A stretch of DNA of 10,131 nt from a bacterium. GTDB lineage: Bacteria > Patescibacteriota > Patescibacteriia > Patescibacteriales > GWC2-42-12. The notes under the pieces were generated by a model. That model saw only the letters and a program-made list of their open reading frames with translations. It was not told where the DNA came from and ran no database searches. Below are positions 1-5,893 of the stretch, piece by piece; within the stretch, counting starts at the first letter, position 1, and the number at the start of each line of letters is the position of its first letter. A program made the translations under genes and the position numbers. The stretch lies in the NCBI GenBank assembly GCA_030655095.1, contig JAURWF010000042.1, forward strand, positions 1-10,131. The letters run 5' to 3'.

Positions 1-12
1 TTTTATACCCTT

Positions 13-21
13 AGTATATCA
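13..21 (-). promoter_or_regulatory. Candidate extended -10 promoter reading out of the left edge
   Basis: On the minus strand this reads TGATATACT: a TATACT hexamer (5 of 6 matches to TATAAT) preceded by a TG dinucleotide one base upstream, which is the extended -10 pattern of sigma-70-type promoters. No good -35 hexamer is seen 16-18 bases upstream, as expected for an extended -10 site. It would drive a minus-strand gene beyond position 1, which cannot be seen. This is an inference from motif shape only, and such motifs arise by chance in AT-rich DNA. Confidence 0.35.
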
Positions 22-123
22 CATTTAGAACTAAAATTACAGAAAAAAATGTGGATACCTTATTTAAAAAACAAACGCAATTTTTATCTAAATCTGTCTG
101 ATTTTATTAAATTGTTAAAGGAC

Positions 124-155
124 TTTTTAGACAGCCTGTCTGCGGGAATGACAAA
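124..155. repeat. Interspersed repeat remnant with one 9-mer unit
   Basis: A unit TTTTTAGAC (124-132), one base off the TTTANNGAC 9-mer found elsewhere in the window, runs into the short inverted repeat AGACA-gcc-TGTCT (129-141) and then GCGGGAATGACA (142-153). Read on the minus strand the latter is TGTCATTCCCGC, which resembles the TGTCATTGCGAG end of the elements at 784-855 and 4281-4318. It looks like a decayed or related member of that family, again beside 9-mer DNA. The rest of 1-246 shows no gene. Confidence 0.4.
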
Positions 156-192
156 GGGGAAAAGGCTGTGAGCAGTTGCCCATATTCAGTAT

Positions 193-216
193 AAAATTTG
201 AGATTTTCTACTCAAA
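193..216 (-). terminator. Weak candidate terminator after the FtsB/DivIC-like gene
   Basis: On the minus strand, about 30 bases after the stop codon of the division gene, TTTGAG (211-216) pairs with CTCAAA (197-202) across an 8-base loop, followed by a short T run (196-193). The stem is only six pairs and AT-rich, so a Rho-independent terminator is possible but not secure. Confidence 0.3.
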
Positions 217-246
217 AAAGTATTTAGCGATAGGTTTTAAAAAATA

Positions 247-699
247 TTATTTTTTATTTCCAAAAAAATATTTTAACCATTTTTGTAGATTATTTATTGG
301 TTCAATTAAATTAGCTTTTGCTAACCCTGGAATATTAAAGACACTACTACTAATTGCTGTTGAATTATTTTCTGCCTTATTGTCTAATCCATTTTTAATT
401 ACAACAACACTTTCCCCTTCTTTTTTTAAACCCAACTTAAGCCTTGCTTGTTCTTCTACAAATTGATTAGACTCTAAATAAGAAACCAAGTCTTTAAAAT
501 TTGAATTTTTATTTTCTAAATTAGTTATCTCTTTTTCTAACTCTTTTATTTCATTATTAATTCTATAGCGATTACTAATATTTTTAGCTAAAGGAAAACT
601 AATTAAAATAATTATAATTAATCCTAAAAAAGCCAAGAATTTTTGACTAAAAAAGAATTTATAAATAAAATTTTTTTTGTTTCTACTTTTGTTAGTCAT
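247..699 (-). CDS. FtsB/DivIC-family septum formation initiator
   Basis: A 150-residue bitopic membrane protein of the septum formation initiator family (FtsB/FtsL/DivIC), which bridges early and late parts of the divisome. A basic N-terminus is followed by one membrane segment (about 20-38), a heptad-like, Glu/Lys/Asn-rich coiled coil (about 44-78), and the family's signature just after it (79-101): EEQARLKLGLKKEGESVVVI. Beyond residue 102 comes a polar linker and an amphipathic C-terminal helix (about 131-146) that the short E. coli FtsB lacks; DivIC-type proteins of other phyla also vary here. The ATG at 699 is the only Met ahead of the membrane segment. No Shine-Dalgarno sequence precedes it. 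It is last of five co-oriented minus-strand genes, but repeats and a candidate promoter separate it from the glycosyltransferase, so it may be its own unit. FtsB, FtsL and DivIC cannot be told apart from sequence reading alone. Confidence 0.85.
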   Translation of the reverse strand: MTNKSRNKKNFIYKFFFSQKFLAFLGLIIIILISFPLAKNISNRYRINNEIKELEKEITNLENKNSNFKDLVSYLESNQFVEEQARLKLGLKKEGESVVVIKNGLDNKAENNSTAISSSVFNIPGLAKANLIEPINNLQKWLKYFFGNKK

Positions 700-744
700 A
701 AAAAATTAATCAAAAATCCAAAATCATCTGATTTTAAAGACTTT

Positions 745-750
745 ATTATA
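745..750 (-). promoter_or_regulatory. Candidate -10 box for the FtsB/DivIC-like gene
   Basis: The minus strand reads a perfect TATAAT here, which would place transcription start near 738 and give a leader of about 39 bases before the ATG at 699. No convincing -35 hexamer lies 16-18 bases upstream. A single TTTAAAGAC 9-mer lies immediately beside it on the plus strand (733-741), possibly by chance. Confidence 0.4.
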
Positions 751-783
751 CTAGCAAACTTTTGATAGGTATTTGTAGTTTAT

Positions 784-855
784 GAGATTGCGAAGCCTGT
801 CCTGAGCAAAGCGAAGGATCTGTGTTTGCCTGATTACAGGCTTCTCGCAATGACA
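784..855. repeat. Interspersed hairpin repeat, long form
   Basis: A 72-bp element beginning GAGATTGC and ending CTCGCAATGACA. Its arms ATTGCGAAGCCTGT (787-800) and ACAGGCTTCTCGCAAT (836-851) are inverted repeats that pair over 14 bases with a two-base bulge, around a 35-base loop. Read on the minus strand, it shares the start TGTCATTGCGAG, an internal TGTAATCA and the end GCAATCTC with the element at 4281-4318. The loop contains CCTGAGCAAAGCGAAGGATC (801-820), which resembles another GC-richer repeat common in bacterial genomes (recollection, not a search). It has no coding capacity and is more GC-rich than its surroundings, so it looks like a MITE- or REP-like sequence. Confidence 0.7.
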
Positions 856-859
856 ATGT

Positions 860-958
860 TTTAAGGACTTTAAGGACTTTATAGACTTTATAGACTTTAA
901 GGACTTTAAGGACTTTATAAACTTTATGGACTTTATGGACTTTGCAAACTTTATCTAC
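860..958. repeat. 9-bp tandem array, 11 units, overlapping a stop codon
   Basis: Eleven consecutive 9-base units with no insertions or deletions. Units 1-6 and 8-9 fit TTTANNGAC exactly, with the variable pair AG, AG, TA, TA, AG, AG in units 1-6 and TG, TG in units 8-9. Unit 7 (TTTATAAAC) and units 10-11 (TTTGCAAAC, TTTATCTAC) are decayed. The last unit contains the TAA stop (951-953, minus strand) and the final two codons of the glycosyltransferase gene. The array begins five bases after the hairpin repeat at 784-855. Confidence 0.85.
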
Positions 959-2468
959 TTTTTGGCGTTACCCAAAAACCCATATACTTACCAAGCATTA
1001 ATCTTGTTTGCGCTTCTAAACATGGAATAGATCCAAAAATAATAATGCTAAAAGGCAAAATTAACCATTGTAAAAACATAATAACACTTTTACCAAAGCC
1101 ATAATGCGCTGGGCGTTTTGGCAAAAGTAAAGTTGAAATAATCGCAGAAAATATTAAGCCAACCATAGCTACTGTCATCAGAATTCTAGTTACCACAGGT
1201 AAATTACTAGACAAAACCATAGAATTAAATTGATCCCCTCCCAAAATCATTGGCATCCAACCAATAACTCCAATAATTAAGGCATTAGTCGCCCATGAAT
1301 GAAAACCATAAAGCTGAACAAAAATGCGACTAAGCATTTTTTTCATAGGCAACTGTTTACGATTTTTAATAACATTAAACATTAAATATGGAACATTTTC
1401 TACTCCCCAACCCCAACGACGTTGTTGTTTATAAAGATTTTTCATTGTTTGCCAAATATTTTCGTCCATACAAACATCCATAGAAACAGGAAAATACAAC
1501 GGCTCTACCCGATAATCACCGCGATAATGACAAAAACAATGCCAAAAAATTCTTGAATCCTCACTTACCATATTAGTTGACCAAAAACCAACATCAACCA
1601 ACGCTCGCCATGTCATTGAGTGAGATGAATAAGTGGCTAGCTTTTCCTGCCTAATCTGTTGCATCATTTGCCAAAAAGTATTTGAAGCAGCAGCAACCTG
1701 CGCAAAAAAATGAGCCTGCCAAATATTATTATGATAAACTGGTATCGGCTGGTAACTTGCTCTATAACGATTGGATGTAGTCAGAAATTTGTGAGTTAAA
1801 CAATGAAAATAACCTGGAAAAACTATAGTATCTATATCAAAAATACTAACTAAAATATTATCATAATTATATCCCTCTTTATCAATAATTTCTTTTTTAA
1901 CCTCTTTGGCTGCCCATGCCTGATTAGCTCCTTTCCCCCGAATCTCGCCAGCAATATTATCAGGATGCTCTGTAATTAAAAATCTTTTAAATTTACTTCC
2001 ATATTCTTGCTCAATTATTTTAGCTCTATCTAACGCATCAATCCCTGCCCTAGCTTCTACAGCCAAAACTACAATCATCTTATCAGTAGGATAACCATCA
2101 TTTATTAAACCAAGAAAACTGGGTTTAATAATTTCTAAGCCTTCATTATAAATAGGGAAAATTACTAAATGGTAAATATCTTGCCATAACAATTTTTGAC
2201 ACTCAACGCGCCAGTCAATCGCCATCTTTTTTTTCATTGCTGAATATGCTGCCACTAACAAAATACCCAAATAAATAACCAATAGCAACCAATAAACATT
2301 AAAAGCAATAATAAAATAAGCTACCCAAACTGGCTTAAAATAAGACAAAATTAACAACAACAATAATGTTCCCAAAGACAAAAAGCCAGGCAAAATTTCC
2401 AATAATCTATAAATTTTTCTATCATTCCCAGTTAATTCAGTCGCTTTTCCTATTTTTAAATAATTCAT
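951..2468 (-). CDS. Membrane glycosyltransferase, GT2 family
   Basis: A 505-residue processive-type family 2 glycosyltransferase. Two N-terminal membrane segments (about 26-43 and 48-75) precede a cytoplasmic GT-A domain. Its motifs occur in order: YNEG (107-110) at the nucleotide-sugar site, DID (211-213) as the metal-binding DxD, SED (302-304) carrying the likely catalytic acid, and QQRRW (348-352), the QxxRW motif of synthases such as cellulose and hyaluronan synthase. Three more membrane segments follow (about 389-410, 425-449, 461-482). By analogy it would polymerise a sugar from a nucleotide donor and may export it; the sugar cannot be read from the sequence. The ATG at 2468 lies eight bases after a pair of inverted 9-mer units and 43 bases after the ATPase stop, so the two genes are probably co-transcribed. 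The C-terminal Ser-Arg and the stop lie in the degenerate end of the 860-958 array. No Shine-Dalgarno sequence is seen. Confidence 0.9.
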   Translation of the reverse strand: MNYLKIGKATELTGNDRKIYRLLEILPGFLSLGTLLLLLILSYFKPVWVAYFIIAFNVYWLLLVIYLGILLVAAYSAMKKKMAIDWRVECQKLLWQDIYHLVIFPIYNEGLEIIKPSFLGLINDGYPTDKMIVVLAVEARAGIDALDRAKIIEQEYGSKFKRFLITEHPDNIAGEIRGKGANQAWAAKEVKKEIIDKEGYNYDNILVSIFDIDTIVFPGYFHCLTHKFLTTSNRYRASYQPIPVYHNNIWQAHFFAQVAAASNTFWQMMQQIRQEKLATYSSHSMTWRALVDVGFWSTNMVSEDSRIFWHCFCHYRGDYRVEPLYFPVSMDVCMDENIWQTMKNLYKQQRRWGWGVENVPYLMFNVIKNRKQLPMKKMLSRIFVQLYGFHSWATNALIIGVIGWMPMILGGDQFNSMVLSSNLPVVTRILMTVAMVGLIFSAIISTLLLPKRPAHYGFGKSVIMFLQWLILPFSIIIFGSIPCLEAQTRLMLGKYMGFWVTPKSR

Positions 2469-2475
2469 AAGATTA

Positions 2476-2501
2476 GTCTATAAAGTCTATAAAGTCAAAA
2501 G
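2476..2501. repeat. Two inverted copies of the 9-bp unit before the glycosyltransferase
   Basis: The plus strand reads GTCTATAAA twice (2476-2484, 2485-2493), then GTCAAAAG. On the minus strand this is TTTTGAC followed by two TTTATAGAC units, ending eight bases before the glycosyltransferase ATG. The mreB array also ends with TTTTGAC near its ATG, and there too the units point toward the gene. Two units could be a small seed or the remnant of a longer array. Confidence 0.65.
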
Positions 2502-2511
2502 TTGATCGTGG

Positions 2512-4269
2512 CTATCCTACTATTATTTCCGTATCTTTTAACAAATCTTGCTCACTATTACTATCTTTTTGCTCAACTTTTTTATCAGAAAAATTTACTG
2601 GTTTACTAGAAAAAGCTTCTTGCAGACTTATCTCCTGCTTATTATTAAGATTTGTTAATTCTTCTTTTTTAATAATAACTCTTGCCTCAATTTTTTGTTG
2701 TTTTTCAAGACGCGCTTGAGTTAGACAATCCTTACAAAATATCGGTCTAGATTCATCTGGCTTAAAAGGAACTCTGGTTGCTTTACCGCAACGACTACAA
2801 ACAGCCTCAAATTTTAAAACACTCTTTTCAGTAATTACTGGAGCAACCACTGCTTTTTTTATCTCATTCACGCTATTAGAAACGGCATTTTGTTGCTCTA
2901 TTAAAGGTTTTTTAACTATTGGCTGATTTACTTCTGGCAAAAATGCTTTATTAAAAGTTTTTACTTGGTTAACTATTTGTGGCATTTCATTATTGGTATG
3001 CCAACGAGCAATCTTATCTTCAACAGTTTCTCTATCTCTAGCATATTTTTCTCGCGACATTTTAACAACCTTTTCTTTATTATTTGTTTTTTCTTCATCG
3101 CTAAACGGCGCCAAACCTCTTGCTGAAAAAGGATCAGAAGTAATTCCATCAATCATTAATTTAATATAAAATTCAAATTTCGGCAGATTAACTAAATCTT
3201 CTTCAATAAATACTGGGGTAAATTCTTTAACCAATTCTTCTGCGTCAATCGCGCCAACTCGAAAAACAACCATAGAGCCAACATTACCGAAAACAGCAGG
3301 CTTAACTTTTTCGCCCAATTGCTCAATGTATTGATGTGCCATAATTAAATTAAGACGATATTTTCTAGCCTCTGAAAGAATATTAGCAAAACTATCTGTA
3401 GTAAAATTCTGAAATTCATCAATGTATAAATAAAAATCTTCGCGATCTCTTTCTAAAATATCAACTCTACTCATTGCTGCCAATTGAATCTTCGTAATCA
3501 TCATAGCTCCAAGCAAAGAAGAGTTATCTTCGCCAATTCTACCTTTGCTTAAATTTAAAATTAAAATTTTATTTTGATCCATCGCATCTCTTAAATCAAT
3601 TGCTGACTTAACTTGACCAACGATATTTCTTATTAAAGAACTAGAAAGAAATTGCCCAACTTTATTTTGAATAGGCGAAACAGCCTCAGAAGCAAATTTA
3701 TCAGCATAACCAGCAAATTCATTAACCCAAAAAGCTTTTACAACTGGATTTTGTATTTTATCAACAACTTTTTTTCTATAAGCCTTATCAGACAATATTC
3801 TTGTAATGCCCAAAAGAGTTGAATCTGGATAATCTAAAATAGCCAAAATAGCATTTCGTAAAATATATTCCAATCTAGGGCCCCAAGAATCAGCCCAAAG
3901 TTTTTGAAAAACACCAATCAAACCTGAAGCAACTAAATGTCTTAAATGTGGTTCAACATGTTCAATAACATTGAAGGCAATCGGATAGTCAATATCAGCT
4001 GGATTAAAATAAATAACATCATTGATTCTATTAGCAGGGATATAATCAATAATCTTTTCTGCTAAATCACCGTGTGGATCAACAACCGCCACTCCATGAC
4101 CAGCTCTAATATCATTAATTATCATATTTTCCAAAACAGTTGACTTGCCCATACCAGTCTTACCAATCAAATACATATGACGACGACGATCATCAGTTTT
4201 AATACCAAATTTACGAAAATTATTACGAAAATTAGTTTCCGCAAAAACTGTTATTTCATTATCTTGCAT
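2512..4269 (-). CDS. VirD4/HerA-like ATPase with C-terminal zinc ribbon
   Basis: A 585-residue P-loop ATPase of the FtsK/HerA class, close to type IV secretion coupling proteins (TraD/TraG/VirD4, DUF87-like). Walker A GKTGMGKST is at 36-44, Walker B with its glutamate (LYIDE) at 281-285, and a sensor-like HQ at 312-313. A low-complexity linker (about 395-485) leads to a CxxC...CxxC zinc ribbon (C491, C494, C512, C515; core VPFKPDESRPIFC), then a charged tail. No membrane segment is visible, so membrane attachment presumably comes from the gene just upstream. Family members form hexameric rings that move DNA or protein across membranes; the substrate here is unknown. I start it at the ATG at 4269 rather than the upstream ATG at 4314, because the 15 extra residues are encoded by the inserted repeat at 4281-4318. 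No relaxase, VirB4 or pilin gene is present in the window. TAG stop. Confidence 0.88.
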   Translation of the reverse strand: MQDNEITVFAETNFRNNFRKFGIKTDDRRRHMYLIGKTGMGKSTVLENMIINDIRAGHGVAVVDPHGDLAEKIIDYIPANRINDVIYFNPADIDYPIAFNVIEHVEPHLRHLVASGLIGVFQKLWADSWGPRLEYILRNAILAILDYPDSTLLGITRILSDKAYRKKVVDKIQNPVVKAFWVNEFAGYADKFASEAVSPIQNKVGQFLSSSLIRNIVGQVKSAIDLRDAMDQNKILILNLSKGRIGEDNSSLLGAMMITKIQLAAMSRVDILERDREDFYLYIDEFQNFTTDSFANILSEARKYRLNLIMAHQYIEQLGEKVKPAVFGNVGSMVVFRVGAIDAEELVKEFTPVFIEEDLVNLPKFEFYIKLMIDGITSDPFSARGLAPFSDEEKTNNKEKVVKMSREKYARDRETVEDKIARWHTNNEMPQIVNQVKTFNKAFLPEVNQPIVKKPLIEQQNAVSNSVNEIKKAVVAPVITEKSVLKFEAVCSRCGKATRVPFKPDESRPIFCKDCLTQARLEKQQKIEARVIIKKEELTNLNNKQEISLQEAFSSKPVNFSDKKVEQKDSNSEQDLLKDTEIIVG

Positions 4270-4280
4270 AAAAAATTTTT

Positions 4281-4318
4281 TGTCATTGCGAGCCTTGTAA
4301 TCAAGACGTGGCAATCTC
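4281..4318. repeat. Interspersed repeat, short form, between two genes of an operon
   Basis: A 38-bp element starting TGTCATTGCGAG, with internal TGTAATCA and end GCAATCTC. These three blocks match the minus-strand reading of the 784-855 element in the same order, while that element's hairpin loop is missing. It sits in the 76-base gap between the membrane partner gene and its ATPase, and it generates an in-frame but probably spurious upstream start (4314) for the ATPase. Confidence 0.7.
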
Positions 4319-4320
4319 TT

Positions 4321-4348
4321 TTTATTGTTTTATTGTTTTATTGTTTTA
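4321..4348. repeat. 8-bp tandem repeat, 3.5 copies, containing a stop codon
   Basis: Three perfect copies of TTTATTGT (4321-4328, 4329-4336, 4337-4344) and a half copy TTTA (4345-4348). The TTA at 4346-4348 is the minus-strand TAA stop of the membrane protein gene. Like the 9-mer array at 860-958, it lies next to a TGTCATTGCGAG-type element and reaches exactly into a stop codon. Confidence 0.75.
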
Positions 4349-5803
4349 AGCAAACGGTAAATTTTCTGGTGGTTGATCATCTAAACTGTCAGAATCAACA
4401 ATAATGTTGTTAGAATCGTCAATTTTACTTTTCTCTTTAAAAATATCGTCTGAAGCAACAACCTCTTTACTAAAAGGCAAACTAGCAGGTGGCTCAACTT
4501 TACGACCAGAGACTTTTTGAATCAACGGTGCCTTAGCAACTGCTTCTATTGGAAAATGCCAAATAGTCGCCAGTTCTTCTATATTCAAAACCATCGGAGT
4601 TCTTCCTGCGGTATCTTCTCTGTCCTTATAATTATGCATAATTTTTCTCTTTCTTTTGTTAAGTCTGGCATTATAAAAAATTGGATAATTTATTTTAGTG
4701 GCAGTACCATGCGCGCCTGTATCAGGTTTTAAAGAATTTAAATCACTCATTTGAAACTGTTTTATAAATCCACCAAACCCATTAGCAGCCTTATTTTTAT
4801 TCATAACTTCCTTCTCAGCCAGATAAATCATTCTAATTTTAACTTCATAACAAAGCTTACCAACCTTTTCCTGAATCGCTTCAACTTGTTTTTTTTGCAC
4901 AGGTTTTAAGTTCATCATTTTAAAAGGTTGTTCTTCATCTTTTTTCTTTTCTTCTATATCCCCCCAAATACTATAAACAAGCTCTCCAAGATCACCAAGT
5001 AACTTAATGAAAGCACCTCCTGCTTTATCAATAATATTTTCTTTAGATTTAATTTTTTCACCAACAATTTTACTAATCCTATCATCACTGGTGACCGAAA
5101 GTTTAGACCAATAATCAGGGTGCACTGGAATCAAAATTATCTGATACCAAATTTGTTCACCTTTTCTTAAACTACTCATCAAATCCATCAAAGCAGCCAT
5201 AGTATCTTTATATTTAACCTCAGGCTCGCCAAAAATATCTTCAAAATCTTTATATGTTTTAATTGGCAAAGCGTCATCTTTTGTCAAAATAAATTCACCT
5301 CCCCAAATATCATATTGTTCATCAGGATATTTGACAGGACCAATGCCGACATAATCATTAACTTCAGTTATCTCAGCATCAGGATATTGAGAATATATAC
5401 TTGTCTCAACTACATCTTTAAATTTATCAGGAGTCCTAACTAAATATTGAATATAACCATCAATGCTGACTATTTCTAAACTCATACTTAATTGAAATTG
5501 CCCTTCCCACCACTCTTCGTGATAATTATAAGTTCCATGCTCACAAGCCAAATAAGCAAGCATATTTTCTACAGCTTTTGGAGTTTGCACATTACCACGC
5601 GGTATATCTATTGCTAATAATACTTGTTTGTGAGTCAAAAACCATTTAGTTCTAATATATTTTAACCAAATTTGACCAGCTCCCCAAATAAAAACAACCG
5701 CAATAGGCATCCATCCCACCATAAAAAACAACTTCAACATCAGTATGTCTGCTGGCAAAGAAAAAAAATCAACAAATGGTTGTAGATCAATTACAATATC
5801 CAT
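4346..5803 (-). CDS. Membrane partner of the VirD4/HerA-like ATPase
   Basis: A 485-residue protein with one N-terminal membrane segment (about 23-46), followed by a large soluble part presumably on the cytoplasmic side. I do not recognise a named family with certainty. A segment near the end, LATIWHFP (411-418) and then APLIQK...PPASLPF (425-444), resembles the (L)xHxP...PPxxLP stretch that I recall preceding the ATPase core in single-chain HerA/VirD4-like proteins. A second PPENLPF (478-484) ends the chain. A helical, Lys/Glu-rich central region (about 243-335) could form a coiled structure. It lies directly before the ATPase gene, so I infer the pair is one split machine: this protein as membrane anchor and ring collar, the ATPase as motor. 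Its ATG (5803) sits about one base from a predicted transcription start. The stop lies in an 8-bp tandem repeat. Confidence 0.7.
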   Translation of the reverse strand: MDIVIDLQPFVDFFSLPADILMLKLFFMVGWMPIAVVFIWGAGQIWLKYIRTKWFLTHKQVLLAIDIPRGNVQTPKAVENMLAYLACEHGTYNYHEEWWEGQFQLSMSLEIVSIDGYIQYLVRTPDKFKDVVETSIYSQYPDAEITEVNDYVGIGPVKYPDEQYDIWGGEFILTKDDALPIKTYKDFEDIFGEPEVKYKDTMAALMDLMSSLRKGEQIWYQIILIPVHPDYWSKLSVTSDDRISKIVGEKIKSKENIIDKAGGAFIKLLGDLGELVYSIWGDIEEKKKDEEQPFKMMNLKPVQKKQVEAIQEKVGKLCYEVKIRMIYLAEKEVMNKNKAANGFGGFIKQFQMSDLNSLKPDTGAHGTATKINYPIFYNARLNKRKRKIMHNYKDREDTAGRTPMVLNIEELATIWHFPIEAVAKAPLIQKVSGRKVEPPASLPFSKEVVASDDIFKEKSKIDDSNNIIVDSDSLDDQPPENLPFA

Positions 5804-5810
5804 AACATAT

Positions 5811-5840
5811 ATATTACCACATTCAACTTTATTTTATCAA
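5811..5840 (-). promoter_or_regulatory. Candidate promoter giving a near-leaderless mRNA
   Basis: Minus-strand TTGATA (5835-5840, 5 of 6 to the -35 consensus), an 18-base spacer, then TAATAT (5811-5816, 4 of 6) with a TG one base upstream (extended -10). Seven bases separate the -10 box from the ATG at 5803, so transcription should start at the ATG or one base before it. This would explain the lack of a Shine-Dalgarno sequence and would separate the membrane-protein/ATPase/glycosyltransferase unit from the regulator gene, which has its own terminator just upstream. Confidence 0.5.
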
Positions 5841-5842
5841 AT

Positions 5843-5888
5843 AAAAAAACAGCAGATAAAATAAAAAAAATATTTTTTTTCTACTGTT
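5843..5888 (-). terminator. Rho-independent terminator of the sigma-like gene
   Basis: Five bases beyond the regulator's stop codon, the minus strand reads AACAGTAG (5888-5881), then an A-run, a T-run, CTGCTGTT (5855-5848) and a T tract. The eight outer bases pair fully with one G-T wobble, and the A and T runs extend the stem inward. The mirrored A tract on the other side could let it work in both directions, but no plus-strand gene ends here. Confidence 0.6.
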
Positions 5889-5893
5889 CTTTT

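Noticed and set aside
1..246. tRNA or small RNA gene in the left intergenic region
   Set aside because: No cloverleaf or T-loop sequence was found on either strand; only a repeat remnant, a weak hairpin and a candidate outward promoter are visible.
176..466. Plus-strand open frame opposite the FtsB/DivIC-like gene
   Set aside because: It is a shadow of the minus-strand gene; the product is only Phe/Leu/Ile-rich low complexity.
2512..5803. Integrated conjugative element
   Set aside because: The ATPase resembles coupling proteins, but there is no relaxase, integrase, attachment repeat or VirB4 in the window, and the flanking genes are chromosomal housekeeping genes.
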